This document shows, piece by piece, positions 53,387 to 63,800 of a stretch of DNA of 64,000 nucleotides (the first letter of the stretch is position 1; each line of letters begins with the position of its first letter). Made by a program: the position numbers and the translations under genes. The stretch is from Saccharopolyspora flava. Its GTDB lineage: Bacteria; Actinomycetota; Actinomycetes; Mycobacteriales; Pseudonocardiaceae. The stretch is from NCBI RefSeq assembly GCF_900116135.1, contig NZ_FOZX01000001.1, forward strand, positions 62,001-126,000, given 5' to 3'. Under the pieces are notes generated by a model that was given only the letters and a program-made list of their open reading frames with translations, did not search any database and was not told the DNA's origin.

Positions 53387-56347
53387 TCAGCCCTGCGCCG
53401 TTGCCTGCGTCTGCTCCTGCTGTTCCGCCGGGGCCTGCTGGGGCTGGCGCGGCGGGCGGACCGGGCCTGCGGCGATCTGCTCGTCGACGTCGAAGTCGGC
53501 CTCGTCGGGGAGCCCGATGACGCCGAACCCCGCGTCGGCGTTGGTGCCCCAGACGTCCTCGTCCTCGGACAACCAGGTCTGCCGCTCGCGCTCGTTCTTG
53601 TCGCCCTGCTGGCCGCCCATGCCGCCCATCATCGGCGGCATGAACGGCATTCCGCCCATGCCCTGGTGCGTCGAGGGCCCGTTGAGCTGGCTCATGCCGG
53701 GCGGCAGCGGGGAGGCCTGCGAGCCGCCCAGCCCGGATCCCGCGCCGGAGCCCATGCCGAAGCCGGTGGTGCCGCCGCCGGCGCCGCCGCGCTGCTGCTC
53801 GGCACCGGTGCCGGAGCCGCCGAGGCCGTCGGCGGAGCCGTCCGGGGAGCCGAAACCGTCGGAGACGCTGTCGAACCCGTAGCCGTCGGCCGGGTCGGTC
53901 ACGCCGTCGAAGCCGCCCGACCCGAGACCGCCGGAGCCGAGACCGCCTGCGCCGTCGCCGAATCCACCGGCACCGCCGTTGGCGACGTCCCCGATCCCGG
54001 CACCGGAGCCCAGACCGTCACCCGAGCCGAGCCCGCCCGGGTCGAAGCCGCCGAGTCCACCGTTGGCCGGGTCGCCGAGCCCGGCACCGGCTCCGAGGCC
54101 GCCCGGGTCGAAACCGCCTTGGCCGCCGGGCAGATCACCGAAACCACCCGCGCCACCGTTGGCCGGATCACCCAGGCCCGCACCGGCTCCGAGACCGTCG
54201 CTGCCACCCGTGCCGAAACCACCGGCGCCACCGTTGGCCGGGTCGCCCAGCCCCGCACCGAGGCCGCCGTCGGCACCACCGGGCAGATCACCGAAGCCGC
54301 CGGCGCCGCCGTTGGCCGGATCACCCAGGCCCGCACCGGTTCCGAGACCGTCGTTGCCGCCGGTGCCGAAGCCACCGACGCCGCCGTTGGCGGGGTCGCC
54401 GATGCCCTGCCCGGTGCCGAGTCCGGAGTCCGCGCCGCCCGGCAGACCGGTGTCGCCGAATCCGCCCGCACCACCGTTGGCGAGGTCGCCGATGCCTTCC
54501 CCGGCACCGGGGATCGGGTTGCCGTTGGAGTCCAGGGGCAGGCCGGCCATGCCGCCGGGGCGGTCCTGGTCCTGCTGGCCGGGGAGGTCGCCGAAGCCAC
54601 TCGCACCGCCGTTGGCCGGGTCGAAGGAGCTCTGGGTCAGGCCGCTGTCGACCAGGCCCGGCTGCTGGCCCCCGCCGAGTCCACCGGCTCCGCCGTTGGC
54701 CGGGTCGTTCTGCCCGAAGTCCCCGAAGCCGCCCGCGCCTCCGTTGGCGGGAGTGCCGCTGCCGTTGGAGCCGGGCCTGCTGCCCGCGCCGCCGGTGGCG
54801 CCGCCGAGTCCGAGACCACCGGGGCCGACCAGCGGCGGAGTCGCACCACCGTTGGCACCGCCGTCGCCCAGACCGGAATCGCCACCGAGTCCACCGCCGA
54901 GGCCTCCCCCGGCACCGCCGAGCCCGTCGGCGCCACCGAGGTCTCCCCCGCCGAGGCCGCTGACCCCGCCGTTGGCGGGATCGCCGCCCAGGCCGTCGGC
55001 ACCGCCGAGACCGCCACCGGCTCCCCCGAGCCCGTCGCCGCCACCGAGTCCGCCGACACCGCCGTTGGCGGCATCACCGCCACCGAGACCGTCGCCGCCG
55101 CCCAGGCCGCCGATGCCACCGTTCGCGGGATCACCGCCGCCGGGCCCGCCGAGCCCGTCGCCGCCGGGCGGCGGCACGTTCGCTCCCCCGCCGGGCGGCG
55201 GGACGTTGGCGCCCCCGCCGGGTGGCGGCACGTTGGTGTTCCCGCCCGGAGGGGGCGGGATCTCGGTGTTGCCGTCCGGGGGCGGCGGGATGTTCGTGTC
55301 ACCACCGGGAGGCGGTGTCGTCGGCGGCGTGTTCGGGGCGCTGGTCTCGGGCTCGGTGAGCTCCTTGATCGCCGACTGGGTGTACTTGAGCTCCTCCTCG
55401 AGGGGCTTGAGCGCCGCCGCGGCCGCGGTGTCGAGCGTCTTGAGCTCGGTGAGCGCGGCGTTGCTGATCTCCGTGTTCATCTTGTCCCACGGACCGGCGG
55501 TGACGAGGTTGCCTTCCTTGAAGCTGGCCAGCGAGGTGTTGATGTACTCCTGGGCTTCGGAGGTACTCTTGCCGTCGAGCTGGTAGTTCGGCGCGCCCTG
55601 GACCAGGCCGACCCCGTTGGTGAGGAAGTCGTAGAGCTGGTTCTCGTAGCCCACGCGCTTGTTGTTGGGCGCGTAGAGGGCGCGGCTGCGGAAGTCGTAG
55701 AACGCCTCGGCCAGGCTCTTGATCGCGGCTTCGAGCTTGTCGCCGAGGTTCTTCAGCGCGACGGAGACGGCCACGCCGCGATCGAGGGTCAGCTGTTCGT
55801 GCAGGCCTTCCAGCTTGTCGGCGTTCTGGTCCATGCGCCCCTGGATGACCGAGGCGGCTTTGCCGCTGAACCCGGATTCCTCGGAGTCCAGCGACTTGGC
55901 CCAGGAGCGGAAGTCCTGGCCGGTGCCTTCCAGCCACTTCTCGTACTTGCCGACGAGGTCCTGGGCCTGGCGCAGGGTGGGCAGGTCCAGGGTGCCGCTC
56001 TTGCCGGAGGACATCTCCTCGACGATGGTTCCGGCGTCGTTGATCGCCTGGGTCCAGGCGTCGGCGGCGGCGGTGTTGCGGTTGACCCGGTAGTAGACCC
56101 GGTCGAACGCGGTGTAGGTGAGGTCTTCGGTGGGCGCGACCCGGTTGGTCAGGTCTTCCTTGAGCTTGTCGCCGGTGAAGTCGGCGTCCTTGCCGCCGGC
56201 TCCACCGTCGCCACCGCCTGCGACCTCGAACCACTTGATGCCCTCGGCCTTGGACTTCAGGTCCGGCCCTTTTCCGGTCAACGCGTTGAGCGCCTGGAAG
56301 AACGTCCAGTCGCTGCTCGGGCCTGACAGGTCCGCGTTCTCGGGCAT
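53387..56347 (-). CDS. T7SS substrate with helical N-terminus and Gly/Asn-rich repeats
   Basis: A 986-aa probable secreted T7SS protein. Residues 1-340 are helical (WXG100/PPE-like long hairpin, e.g. LRQAQDLVGKYEKWLEGTG). A PPPGGG-rich hinge follows at ~345-410. Residues ~410-850 are Gly-rich with 14 copies of an ANGG core, usually DPANGGAGGFG. The C-terminus (GMPFMPPMMGGMGGQQGDK then RERQTWLSEDEDVWGT) is a signature shared by actinobacterial T7 proteins of this type. The repeat part is reminiscent of mycobacterial PGRS sequences. It lies 61 nt upstream of the YbaB-like gene. It could be a pore, cell-wall spacer or surface protein. Confidence 0.82.
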   Translation of the reverse strand: MPENADLSGPSSDWTFFQALNALTGKGPDLKSKAEGIKWFEVAGGGDGGAGGKDADFTGDKLKEDLTNRVAPTEDLTYTAFDRVYYRVNRNTAAADAWTQAINDAGTIVEEMSSGKSGTLDLPTLRQAQDLVGKYEKWLEGTGQDFRSWAKSLDSEESGFSGKAASVIQGRMDQNADKLEGLHEQLTLDRGVAVSVALKNLGDKLEAAIKSLAEAFYDFRSRALYAPNNKRVGYENQLYDFLTNGVGLVQGAPNYQLDGKSTSEAQEYINTSLASFKEGNLVTAGPWDKMNTEISNAALTELKTLDTAAAAALKPLEEELKYTQSAIKELTEPETSAPNTPPTTPPPGGDTNIPPPPDGNTEIPPPPGGNTNVPPPGGGANVPPPGGGANVPPPGGDGLGGPGGGDPANGGIGGLGGGDGLGGGDAANGGVGGLGGGDGLGGAGGGLGGADGLGGDPANGGVSGLGGGDLGGADGLGGAGGGLGGGLGGDSGLGDGGANGGATPPLVGPGGLGLGGATGGAGSRPGSNGSGTPANGGAGGFGDFGQNDPANGGAGGLGGGQQPGLVDSGLTQSSFDPANGGASGFGDLPGQQDQDRPGGMAGLPLDSNGNPIPGAGEGIGDLANGGAGGFGDTGLPGGADSGLGTGQGIGDPANGGVGGFGTGGNDGLGTGAGLGDPANGGAGGFGDLPGGADGGLGAGLGDPANGGAGGFGTGGSDGLGAGAGLGDPANGGAGGFGDLPGGQGGFDPGGLGAGAGLGDPANGGLGGFDPGGLGSGDGLGSGAGIGDVANGGAGGFGDGAGGLGSGGLGSGGFDGVTDPADGYGFDSVSDGFGSPDGSADGLGGSGTGAEQQRGGAGGGTTGFGMGSGAGSGLGGSQASPLPPGMSQLNGPSTHQGMGGMPFMPPMMGGMGGQQGDKNERERQTWLSEDEDVWGTNADAGFGVIGLPDEADFDVDEQIAAGPVRPPRQPQQAPAEQQEQTQATAQG

Positions 56348-56411
56348 GGGCTTTCTCCTGGTCCTGGGCTGATGCCGTCAGCTGAGGTCGATCGAGTGAG
56401 GGGGAACCGAC

Positions 56412-56795
56412 TCAGGCGGCCGGGGTCGAGGTTCCGCCGAGATCCGGGTATTCCTGGGTGAACTCGGTGGCCGAGTAGGTGGCGAGGTCGTCGGTGTCCT
56501 CGAAGACGCGCTTGGCGTCGTTGAGGGCCTCGGTGAACTTGCGCCAGTCCTTGCTGGTCTTCTCGTTCATGGTCTCGGCGGACTTGCCCAGGGCGCCCAG
56601 GGATTCGTTGAGCGACTGGATGGCCGGCCACTCGGGGTTGCCCGCGTGGACCCGCTCGCCGAGGTCGGCCGCCAGGCGGATGCCGGAGCTGGCACCCAGG
56701 AACTGCTTGCGCAGCTCGTCCTCGCGGGTGTCGACGTCCTTGATCAGCTTTTCGTACTGACCGCTGTCGAACTTGGTCTTCGTCTCGTCAGCCAC
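56412..56795 (-). CDS. T7SS-associated helical protein, 127 aa
   Basis: An Esx-size helical protein without signal peptide. Two long helices (GQYEKLIKDVDTREDELRK and SLGALGKSAETMNEKTSKDW) flank a NPEWPAIQSLNES turn, giving a WXG100-like hairpin without a strict W-x-G. The tail YSATEFTQEYPDLGG could serve as a C-terminal export signal. It lies 64 nt upstream of the 986-aa gene and probably forms a heterodimer with that protein's helical domain. Possible PE-like/PPE-like pair, by analogy only. Confidence 0.78.
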   Translation of the reverse strand: MADETKTKFDSGQYEKLIKDVDTREDELRKQFLGASSGIRLAADLGERVHAGNPEWPAIQSLNESLGALGKSAETMNEKTSKDWRKFTEALNDAKRVFEDTDDLATYSATEFTQEYPDLGGTSTPAA

Positions 56796-56920
56796 TGGTT
56801 CTCCTTGTCACGGGGGAGGAAAACGGGGAATCGGGTGCGGGCCGCTGCGCGTGGCGACCCGCACCCGACGCTTCAACCGCACGAGCACCTCTCAACGGCA
56901 CGAGCCGCCGGAAGAACCCG

Positions 56921-57208
56921 TCACGCCATGATCTGGGCGCTGCGGTTGTCTCCGTCCTGGAAGGCCTGGGCGGCGTTGGTGGAGGAGACGTGGCCGCTGC
57001 TGAGGCGGGTGTTCATCTCGGTGTAGGCCTGGTTCCACTTCTGCTGCTTCTCGGCCCACAGCGGGGCCGCCTTGCCCTGGGTGGCCTCGCCCATGTTCTT
57101 CAGGAAGCCGTTGAGCTCGTCGAGGATGGTGCCCATCTGGCGAACGGCCTGCTGCAGCCCCATGTTGACCTCTTCGTAGGCCCCGTGCTGCACGCTGAAC
57201 TGGGTCAT
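56921..57208 (-). CDS. WXG100 (ESAT-6-like) protein, 95 aa
   Basis: Small helical-hairpin Esx protein, a likely secreted T7SS substrate and partner of the neighbouring 103-aa protein. The central turn reads APLWAEKQQKWNQAY, with Trp but no W-x-G. The C-terminal tail AFQDGDNRSAQIMA has F-x-x-x-D in place of the Y-x-x-x-D/E export motif. The ATG at 57208 has GGAG(A) upstream; the longer open frame is a shadow of the next gene. 34 nt separate the two esx genes, and 125 nt follow it. Confidence 0.87.
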   Translation of the reverse strand: MTQFSVQHGAYEEVNMGLQQAVRQMGTILDELNGFLKNMGEATQGKAAPLWAEKQQKWNQAYTEMNTRLSSGHVSSTNAAQAFQDGDNRSAQIMA

Positions 57209-57242
57209 CTCAATCTCCGTTCTGAGAAGTAAGGGGTGTCGA

Positions 57243-57554
57243 TCAGAGGTTGGCGCCGGACGCCGAGTCCTGGGCCTGCTGGGCGGCCTGCAGGGAGGCG
57301 TTGCGGACGTCCATGACGCGCTGGTTGAGCTGGTTGAGCTCGTTCTCGATGCGCGAGAAGTCACCGGCCCAGACGCCGAACTTGTCGACGAGCATGCGAC
57401 CGGAGTCGGACTGGTTGGCCTGGCCCAGCGAGGAGGCCTGCATCTGGACCTGGTTGTTGAGCTGGCGCATCTGCGAGAGGGACTGGTTGGTCGCCTCGAT
57501 GATCTGCTGCAGCTGAGCGTCGTTGAGGCCGTACTGGGCACCTGGGGCGGTCAT
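57243..57554 (-). CDS. WXG100 (CFP-10-like) protein, 103 aa
   Basis: Second Esx protein. The hairpin has a genuine W-x-G at its turn (FGVWAGDFSRIENELNQL), preceded by a long amphipathic helix (MRQLNNQVQMQASSLGQANQ). The tail (QAQDSASGANL) lacks an obvious Y-x-x-x-D. With the following 95-aa protein it should form an EsxA/EsxB-type heterodimer exported by EccC. ATG 57554 is preceded by GGAGAAA. It lies 66 nt downstream of eccB. Confidence 0.88.
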   Translation of the reverse strand: MTAPGAQYGLNDAQLQQIIEATNQSLSQMRQLNNQVQMQASSLGQANQSDSGRMLVDKFGVWAGDFSRIENELNQLNQRVMDVRNASLQAAQQAQDSASGANL

Positions 57555-57620
57555 CGGTTTCTCCTTGCCATGTGCGGGATGGAACTTGCGTACTGCGCGC
57601 CGACCGGGTGGGTCGGCATG

Positions 57621-59027
57621 TCACGGTGCTGCCTGCGCAGCACCTCCTGCGGCTCGCTCCGGTGCGAGAACCGGTCCGGTCGGCAGCAGCGAGAGCAGGT
57701 GCGCTGGAACCGGAACCGCGTCGGTCAGCCGGTACCCGAGGGCTTCGGCCGCGTTCTGGCCGGGCACCGGGTACTTGGCGCCCGAGTCGGTGACGAGGTA
57801 GAGGCCCGCGCCGGGCACGCCGGGGGCGGGCAGGGTGCGGGCGAGCGCACCCGCACCGGGGTGGACGTCGATGCGATCGGCGGTGAACTCGTCGCCGTCG
57901 ATGCCGGGTCCGCCGACGACGACCCCGCCGTCGGCGGGTCCGATGGCCAGCGCGGACTGCGCACCGCGCGGACCGGGCCGGGTCAGGGCGCAGGGCGCGG
58001 TGGTGTCGTCGGTGGCCAGCAGCGCCGGGGGCTTGTCGGGCAGCTGCGCCATCGTCGGCGACGAGGGCACCTGACCGACGGAGGCCATCGCCGCGGGCGA
58101 GAGCGCGGTGGGGCCGGTCTGCCCGCCCCCGGAGGGGTCGCCCATCGCCAGCGCGGCGGTGGTGCCGTTGACCGGCATGAGCCCGCCGGTGGTGAGCATG
58201 TACAGCGTCTGGGGCCGGCCGACGACGCTGACCGAGAAGATCTGGCCGATGCGGGTCGGCCGACCGCCCAGCGCGGGTCCGGGTTGGCCTGCGCCGGGGA
58301 TCTGCGGCGGTCCGAGGTCGGGTCCGGCGGGCATCGCGTTGATGAACGCGTCGCGCACCGGCAGCGCCGTGGAGGCGTCGTAGCCGAGGACGGCGGCGAC
58401 CCACGGGGCGCTGAGCTTCATCCGCTTGTCCCGCCACACCAGGTACTGGTCGCCGCTGGTGGAGCGCACCAGCACGGCCTCGTCCGGGCCCGCGGGCTCG
58501 GTTTCGGTGGCGTCGCCGACGTGCAGCGCGACGGTGGGGTGCGGGGCCCCGGCGGCGTCGCGGGTGGTGGTGGCGCAGACCACCCACGCCTGGCCCGCAC
58601 CTCCCGCGTCGCCTGCCGGGATCCCGTCGGGGGCGCCGATGATGCCGATGGGAGTGCCGCGCGGCACCTCGCTCAGCGTGGAGCGGGACACCTCCGCGAC
58701 CTCGTTGGCCCCCAGCAGCCGGGCCGAGGCGTAGTTGAGCACCGGGCGCAGCGTGCCGTCGGAGGCCAGCACGTACCGGCTTCCGGTTTCCTTCTCGACG
58801 ATGAGCTTGCCGGGCTCGGACCAGTCGGTGGCACCGCCGAAGCCGAGCACGCCCGCGACGGCGAATCCGGCGACGATGAGCATCGACAGCATCAGGCCGA
58901 TCACGTAGCCCAGCGGGGTCCGCCGCAGCGGCGGGTCGGGTGCGTCGGGTTCGGCCTGCACGAGCGCGGAGACGACGCGCGCGGCCATGAACGAGTGAGC
59001 CTGGACCTGATCACTGCGCGAGTGCAC
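57621..59027 (-). CDS. eccB: T7SS core membrane protein EccB
   Basis: Bitopic component of the ESX membrane complex, 468 aa. The N-terminal cytosolic part RSDQVQAHSFMAARVVSAL is the EccB hallmark, followed by a single transmembrane helix at about residues 38-66 (TPLGYVIGLMLSMLIVAGFA). The rest is the periplasmic part with pseudo-repeats (GTLRPVLNYASARLLG, DKRMKLSAPWVAAVLG, GGLMPVNGTTAALAMG, SGAKYPVPGQNAAEALGY). GTG 59027 has GGGGGAGG upstream. It lies 24 nt after eccD and before the esx pair. Two periplasmic cysteines (WVVCATT, TAPCALT) could form a disulfide. Confidence 0.96.
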   Translation of the reverse strand: MHSRSDQVQAHSFMAARVVSALVQAEPDAPDPPLRRTPLGYVIGLMLSMLIVAGFAVAGVLGFGGATDWSEPGKLIVEKETGSRYVLASDGTLRPVLNYASARLLGANEVAEVSRSTLSEVPRGTPIGIIGAPDGIPAGDAGGAGQAWVVCATTTRDAAGAPHPTVALHVGDATETEPAGPDEAVLVRSTSGDQYLVWRDKRMKLSAPWVAAVLGYDASTALPVRDAFINAMPAGPDLGPPQIPGAGQPGPALGGRPTRIGQIFSVSVVGRPQTLYMLTTGGLMPVNGTTAALAMGDPSGGGQTGPTALSPAAMASVGQVPSSPTMAQLPDKPPALLATDDTTAPCALTRPGPRGAQSALAIGPADGGVVVGGPGIDGDEFTADRIDVHPGAGALARTLPAPGVPGAGLYLVTDSGAKYPVPGQNAAEALGYRLTDAVPVPAHLLSLLPTGPVLAPERAAGGAAQAAP

Positions 59028-59051
59028 GACGACCTCCCCCCGGGTTCGAGG

Positions 59052-60473
59052 TCACGACCATGCGGCCCTCACCACGGCGTAGAGGTTCAGCGCTGCCAGC
59101 GTCATCGGGATGATGGCGATGGCGAGGATCATGTGCGCCCAGTCGCCGGCGCGGCCCCAGTGCGGGAGCAGGCGGCGGCCGGGCAGGCTGCGGGCGCCGG
59201 CGAGCAGCAGTCCGGACAGGACGATCAGCCCGCCGATGACGGCGATCCGCCAGGGCCCGGGGATCACCAGGCACAGCGCGGTGATCACGGCGGCCAGGCC
59301 GAGGAAGCCGGGGACCATGACGGCCACCCGCTGCCGGGAGCTGACGAATTCGCGGGAGTGCAGCAGGAGCAGCAGGGAGGCGATGGCGGCCAGCGTCGGC
59401 GACGCCCACCCGGGGGTGAAGGCGAGGATGCCCAGGCATCCGGCGATGACGACGCCGAGTCCGGCGCACAGCGCGGTGAGGTTGGAGTCGGCCTCGGCGG
59501 TGCGGTCCATCAGCTCGCGGCCGGGCTCGGGGTCGATGCCCTCCTGGAACTGCTCGGCGGAGGTCGGCAGCGGCGGCACCTTCAGCCCGGCGAGCCAGGC
59601 GGCGATGCGCGGGACCCGGGTGCCGACCAGCAGCGTCACGGCGAGCACGACGGCGGCGGCGCCTCCGGCCGACAGCATGTCGAAGGTGTTGAGCAGTCCG
59701 ACGAGCGCGGTCAGGCCGGTGGCGAGCATCGCGGCGAGGTAGCCGGCGCCGAACCCGCCGCCGACGAGGAACCGGCCGAGCACGATGGCGCTGGTGCACA
59801 CCGCGGCCGCGGTCAGGCAGGGCGCGACGAGCTGGGCGTTCATGGCGAGGACGGGCCTGCCGATCATCGGCAGCGCCCATCCGGCGGCCGCGGCGAACGC
59901 GGCGCTTCCGGTGAACAGCAGTTCCGAGGCGGTCCGGTCGCCGAGCGCCCGGGAGGACAGGGTGGCGGCGCCGAGCAGGAGGAGCGCGATGCTGCCCGCG
60001 GTGATGGCGACCCACTGCCCGGCGCCGATGCCGGGCAGCAGCACGAGCCCGAGCGCGAGGGAGGCGCCGAGCAGGGCGAGGAACGCGCGACGGGTGCTCT
60101 CCGGGCGCCACAGGTCCTTGCGCTGGTTGCGGATTCCGGTCGCCACGCCGTCGGCGAGGTCGTCGAAGTCGGCCGGCGGCAACTGGTCGTTGCGCGGCCG
60201 GAGGTGGAGGATGTCGCCGTCGTAGAGGCCCAGCGCGGCGGTGCCGAGATCCTCTTGCAGGGCGGGCTCGCCGAGCCGCTGCAGCACCCATCCGTCGTGT
60301 TCCAGGCCCGCGTTCCCGAGTCCACCGCCGAGGTGGTCGAGGAAGGTGGGCAGCAGGTCCGCGAGCGGGATGTGGGCGGGCACCGCGAGCTCGACCCGAG
60401 AGCTGGGGCCCTGGATCGTCAGTCGACACACCTCGCCTGCCGCAACGGCAGGCTGAGCCGTCGTTCCCGTCAT
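59052..60473 (-). CDS. eccD: T7SS core membrane channel protein EccD
   Basis: Polytopic component of the ESX export machinery, about 473 aa. The ubiquitin-like N-terminal domain (about residues 10-95: EVCRLTIQGPSSRVELAVPA, LGLYDGDILHLRPRND) is followed by some 11 transmembrane helices (e.g. FLALLGASLALGLVLLPGIG, AVTLLVGTRVPRIAAWLAGL). EccD dimers line the central vestibule in solved ESX complexes (family knowledge). ATG 60473 or a GTG three codons upstream (60482) may be the start; neither has a strong ribosome site. It is the first gene of the leftward operon and divergent from eccC. Confidence 0.95.
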   Translation of the reverse strand: MTGTTAQPAVAAGEVCRLTIQGPSSRVELAVPAHIPLADLLPTFLDHLGGGLGNAGLEHDGWVLQRLGEPALQEDLGTAALGLYDGDILHLRPRNDQLPPADFDDLADGVATGIRNQRKDLWRPESTRRAFLALLGASLALGLVLLPGIGAGQWVAITAGSIALLLLGAATLSSRALGDRTASELLFTGSAAFAAAAGWALPMIGRPVLAMNAQLVAPCLTAAAVCTSAIVLGRFLVGGGFGAGYLAAMLATGLTALVGLLNTFDMLSAGGAAAVVLAVTLLVGTRVPRIAAWLAGLKVPPLPTSAEQFQEGIDPEPGRELMDRTAEADSNLTALCAGLGVVIAGCLGILAFTPGWASPTLAAIASLLLLLHSREFVSSRQRVAVMVPGFLGLAAVITALCLVIPGPWRIAVIGGLIVLSGLLLAGARSLPGRRLLPHWGRAGDWAHMILAIAIIPMTLAALNLYAVVRAAWS

Positions 60474-60811
60474 ACCCACCACACGCGGCTCGGGTCATGA
60501 AGAGTTCAACCGTTTTGCCGAACTGCTCTCCCCCGGACACCGGATTCAGGTTCTCCCGCTATCGGGGCGGGATTCGAGCCGGTCGAGGAGTCCGCATTTC
60601 TGGCAATGATGGTGAAAGCAACCTCCGCGCAACATCTCTCGATCCCCGCGACCCGGGCCGGGAGCGGGACGGCATCCGCCGTTCTCCGAAAACCCCGGCG
60701 GGGCCGCCGTGATGAATTCGTTGCTCCGGGTTCTCCCCTCCCCTTTGACCCGATTGGAGTGCTCCATCCGTGTGGAGGGATGAGGGGTCGCAGGGAAAGG
60801 ATCTGATCGCA
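60474..60811. promoter_or_regulatory. Divergent eccD/eccC intergenic region
   Basis: This 338-nt gap must carry the promoters for both T7SS transcripts. A TTGACC hexamer at 60745-60750 (+) could be a -35, but no good -10 lies 16-19 nt further. A small inverted repeat CTCCA-N6-TGGAG is at 60762-60777. No gene was recognised in it. Confidence 0.45.
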
Positions 60812-63800
60812 GTGAGTGTGACGCCGTTTCGGCGACCGGCCAGGCAGAAGCCCCCGGCCATGCCCGACGGGGAACTGTCCCTGCAGGAGCCGCCCGTCAT
60901 CCCCGAGCAGGTCAGCGGGGGCTTCGGCGGCCTGCTGATGTACCTGCCGATGGCGCTGGGTTCCGGCGCCATGATGCTGATGTTCATGGGCCGCGGCGGT
61001 TCCGGCGGGTTCGGCGGCATCGGTCTCATCGTGGTGGCGCTGATGGCCGTGTCGATGCTCGCGATGGGCTTCGGCCAGATGGGGCGCAGCGTCGGCGAGC
61101 GCAAGCGACGCCTCAAGGGCGAGCGCCGCGACTACCTGCGCTACCTCGGCCAGATGCGCAAGCAGGTCCGCCAGGTCGCGGCCGATCAGCGAAAAGCCCT
61201 GTCGTGGCGGCACCCCGACCCGTCGGGCCTGTGGTCGGTGGCGATGAGCGGCCGGCTGTGGGAGCGCCGCCTGTCGCACGCGGACTTCGCGGAGGTCCGC
61301 ATCGGACGCTCGGCGCAGCGGCTGGCGATGAAGATGACGCCGGTGCAGTCCAAGCCGGTGGAGGACCTGGAGCCGCTGTCGGCGCGGGCGCTGCGCCGGT
61401 TCATCAAGGCCTACACCACTGTGGACGATCTGCCGACGGCGCTGTTCCTGCGCGGGTTCTCGCAGGTGCAGATGCGCGGCGACGCCGAGGCCTCGCGCGG
61501 CCTGCTGCGCGCGGTGCTGGCGCAGCTGGTGACCTTCCACTCCCCCGACGACCTCAAGATCGCGGTGTGCGCGAGCCCCGAGCGCGCCCCGGAGTGGGAC
61601 TGGGTGAAGTGGCTGCCGCACGCCCAGCACACCAGCCAGCAGGACGGCGCCGGGCACGTCCGGATGCTCACCGGCTCGCTCGCCGAGCTCGAAGCGCTGG
61701 TCGGCCCGGACCTCAACGACCGCGGCCGGTTCGAGGCCGGTGCGAGCCCGACCCGCGACGAGCCGTACGTGGTCGTCGTGCTCGACGGCGTGGCGACCCC
61801 CGCGGAGTCGCGGCTGGCCGGTGCGGGCTACCGCAACGCCACCGTGCTCAGCCTCGACATGTCCGGTCCCGCCCAGCGCACGACGTTGCGGCTGGAGCTG
61901 GCCCACGACCGGATCGACATGATCCGGCTGAACCGCTCGGGCGCGGAGGTGCGCACCGAGCTGGGCGTGCCCGACTCGCTGGGCCTGCCGCAGGTCGCCT
62001 CGCTGGCGCGCACCCTGGCCCCGTTCCGGCTCAGCGCCACCACCGACATCGTCGAGCCGATGGTCACCGACTTCGACCTGGCGGCGCTGCTGGAGGTCGG
62101 GGAGATGGACAAGCTCGACGCCGCCCGCACCTGGGCGCGCACCTCGCAGCAGGACCGGTTGCGGGTGCCGATCGGCATCGCCGAGAACGGCACCAAGATC
62201 GAGCTGGACATCAAGGAGTCCGCCCAGGGCGGCATGGGCCCGCACGGCCTGCTCATCGGCGCGACCGGTTCCGGCAAGTCGGAGCTGCTGCGCACGCTGG
62301 TGGTGGCGATGGCCGTCACGCACTCCTCCGAGGTCCTCAACTTCGTGCTGGTCGACTTCAAGGGCGGCGCGACGTTCCTGGGTCTGGACGAGCTCCCGCA
62401 CACCTCGGCGGTGATCACCAACCTGGCCGACGAGGCGCCGCTGGTGACCCGCATGCAGGACGCGCTGCAGGGCGAGATGGTGCGCCGCCAGGAGCTGCTG
62501 CGCTCGGCGGGCAACTACAGCTCGCTGCTGGAGTACGAGAAGGCCCGCGCCAACGGCGCTCCGCTGGCCCCGATGCCGAGCCTGTTCCTGGTCGTCGACG
62601 AGTTCAGCGAGCTGCTGGCCTCGCACCCGGACTTCGCGGAGCTGTTCGTGATGATCGGCCGGCTGGGCCGGTCGCTGGGCGTGCACCTGCTGCTGGCCTC
62701 GCAGCGCATCGACGACGGCCGGATGCACAAGCTGGAGAGCCACCTGTCTTACCGGATCGGTCTGCGCACGTTCTCGGCGATGGAGAGCCGCTCGGTGATC
62801 GGTGTTCCGGACGCCTACCAGCTGCCGAGCGCGCCGGGCAACGGCTACCTGCGCTCGGACGTGGCGACGCTGTCGCGGTTCAAGGCCGCCTACGTCTCGG
62901 CGCCGTTCAAGCGGCGCACCGCCGAGCAGCGCAAGGCCGAGATCAGCCGCCAGGTGGTGCCTTTCGGCGCCGCGCGGCTGCCGGACGCGCCCGCCCAGCA
63001 GGTCCCCGAGCCGGAGCCGGAGACCGAGGAAGAGGAGGCGACCGAGACGCTGCTGCAGGTCGCGGTCAGCCGCCTCAAGGGCCAGGGCCCGCCCGCGCAC
63101 CAGGTGTGGTTGCCGCCGCTGGACGAGCCGCCGACGCTCGACGAGCTGCTGCCGCCGCTGGTGCCCGACCCCGATCGCGGTCTGACGCCGGTCAGCTGGC
63201 CGGGGCGCGGCAAGCTGCAGGTGCCGGTGGGCGTCATCGACAAGCCCTTCGACCAGGCCCGCGAGCTGTACATGGTGGACCTGTCGGGCGTCGGCGGGCA
63301 CGTCGGCATCGCCGGTGGCCCGCAGGCGGGCAAGTCGACGATGCTGCGCACCCTCATCGCCGGTCTCGCGCTCACCCACACGCCCGACGAGGTGCAGTTC
63401 TACTGCCTGGACTTCGGCGGTGGCACGCTGCAGACCCTCGGCGAGCTGCCGCACGTCGGCGGCATCGCCGGGCGGATGGACGCCGAGCGCGTCAGCCGCA
63501 CGGTCGCCGAGGTGCAGGGCGTGCTGGCCCAGCGCGAAGCGCTGTTCGCCCGGCACGGTGTGGAGAACATGGCCGAGTACCGGGAGCTGCGCCGCACGGG
63601 CCGGGTTCCGGAGGACTCCTTCGGCGACGTGTTCCTGGTGGTGGACAACTGGGGCACGCTGCGCAGCGACTTCGAGCAGCACGACCAGACGATCCGCTCG
63701 CTGGCCTCGCGCGGCCTGACCTACGGCATCCACCTGATGCTGACCACGAGCCGCTGGGCCGACATCCACAGCCAGCTGCGCGATCAGCTGGGCACCCGGC

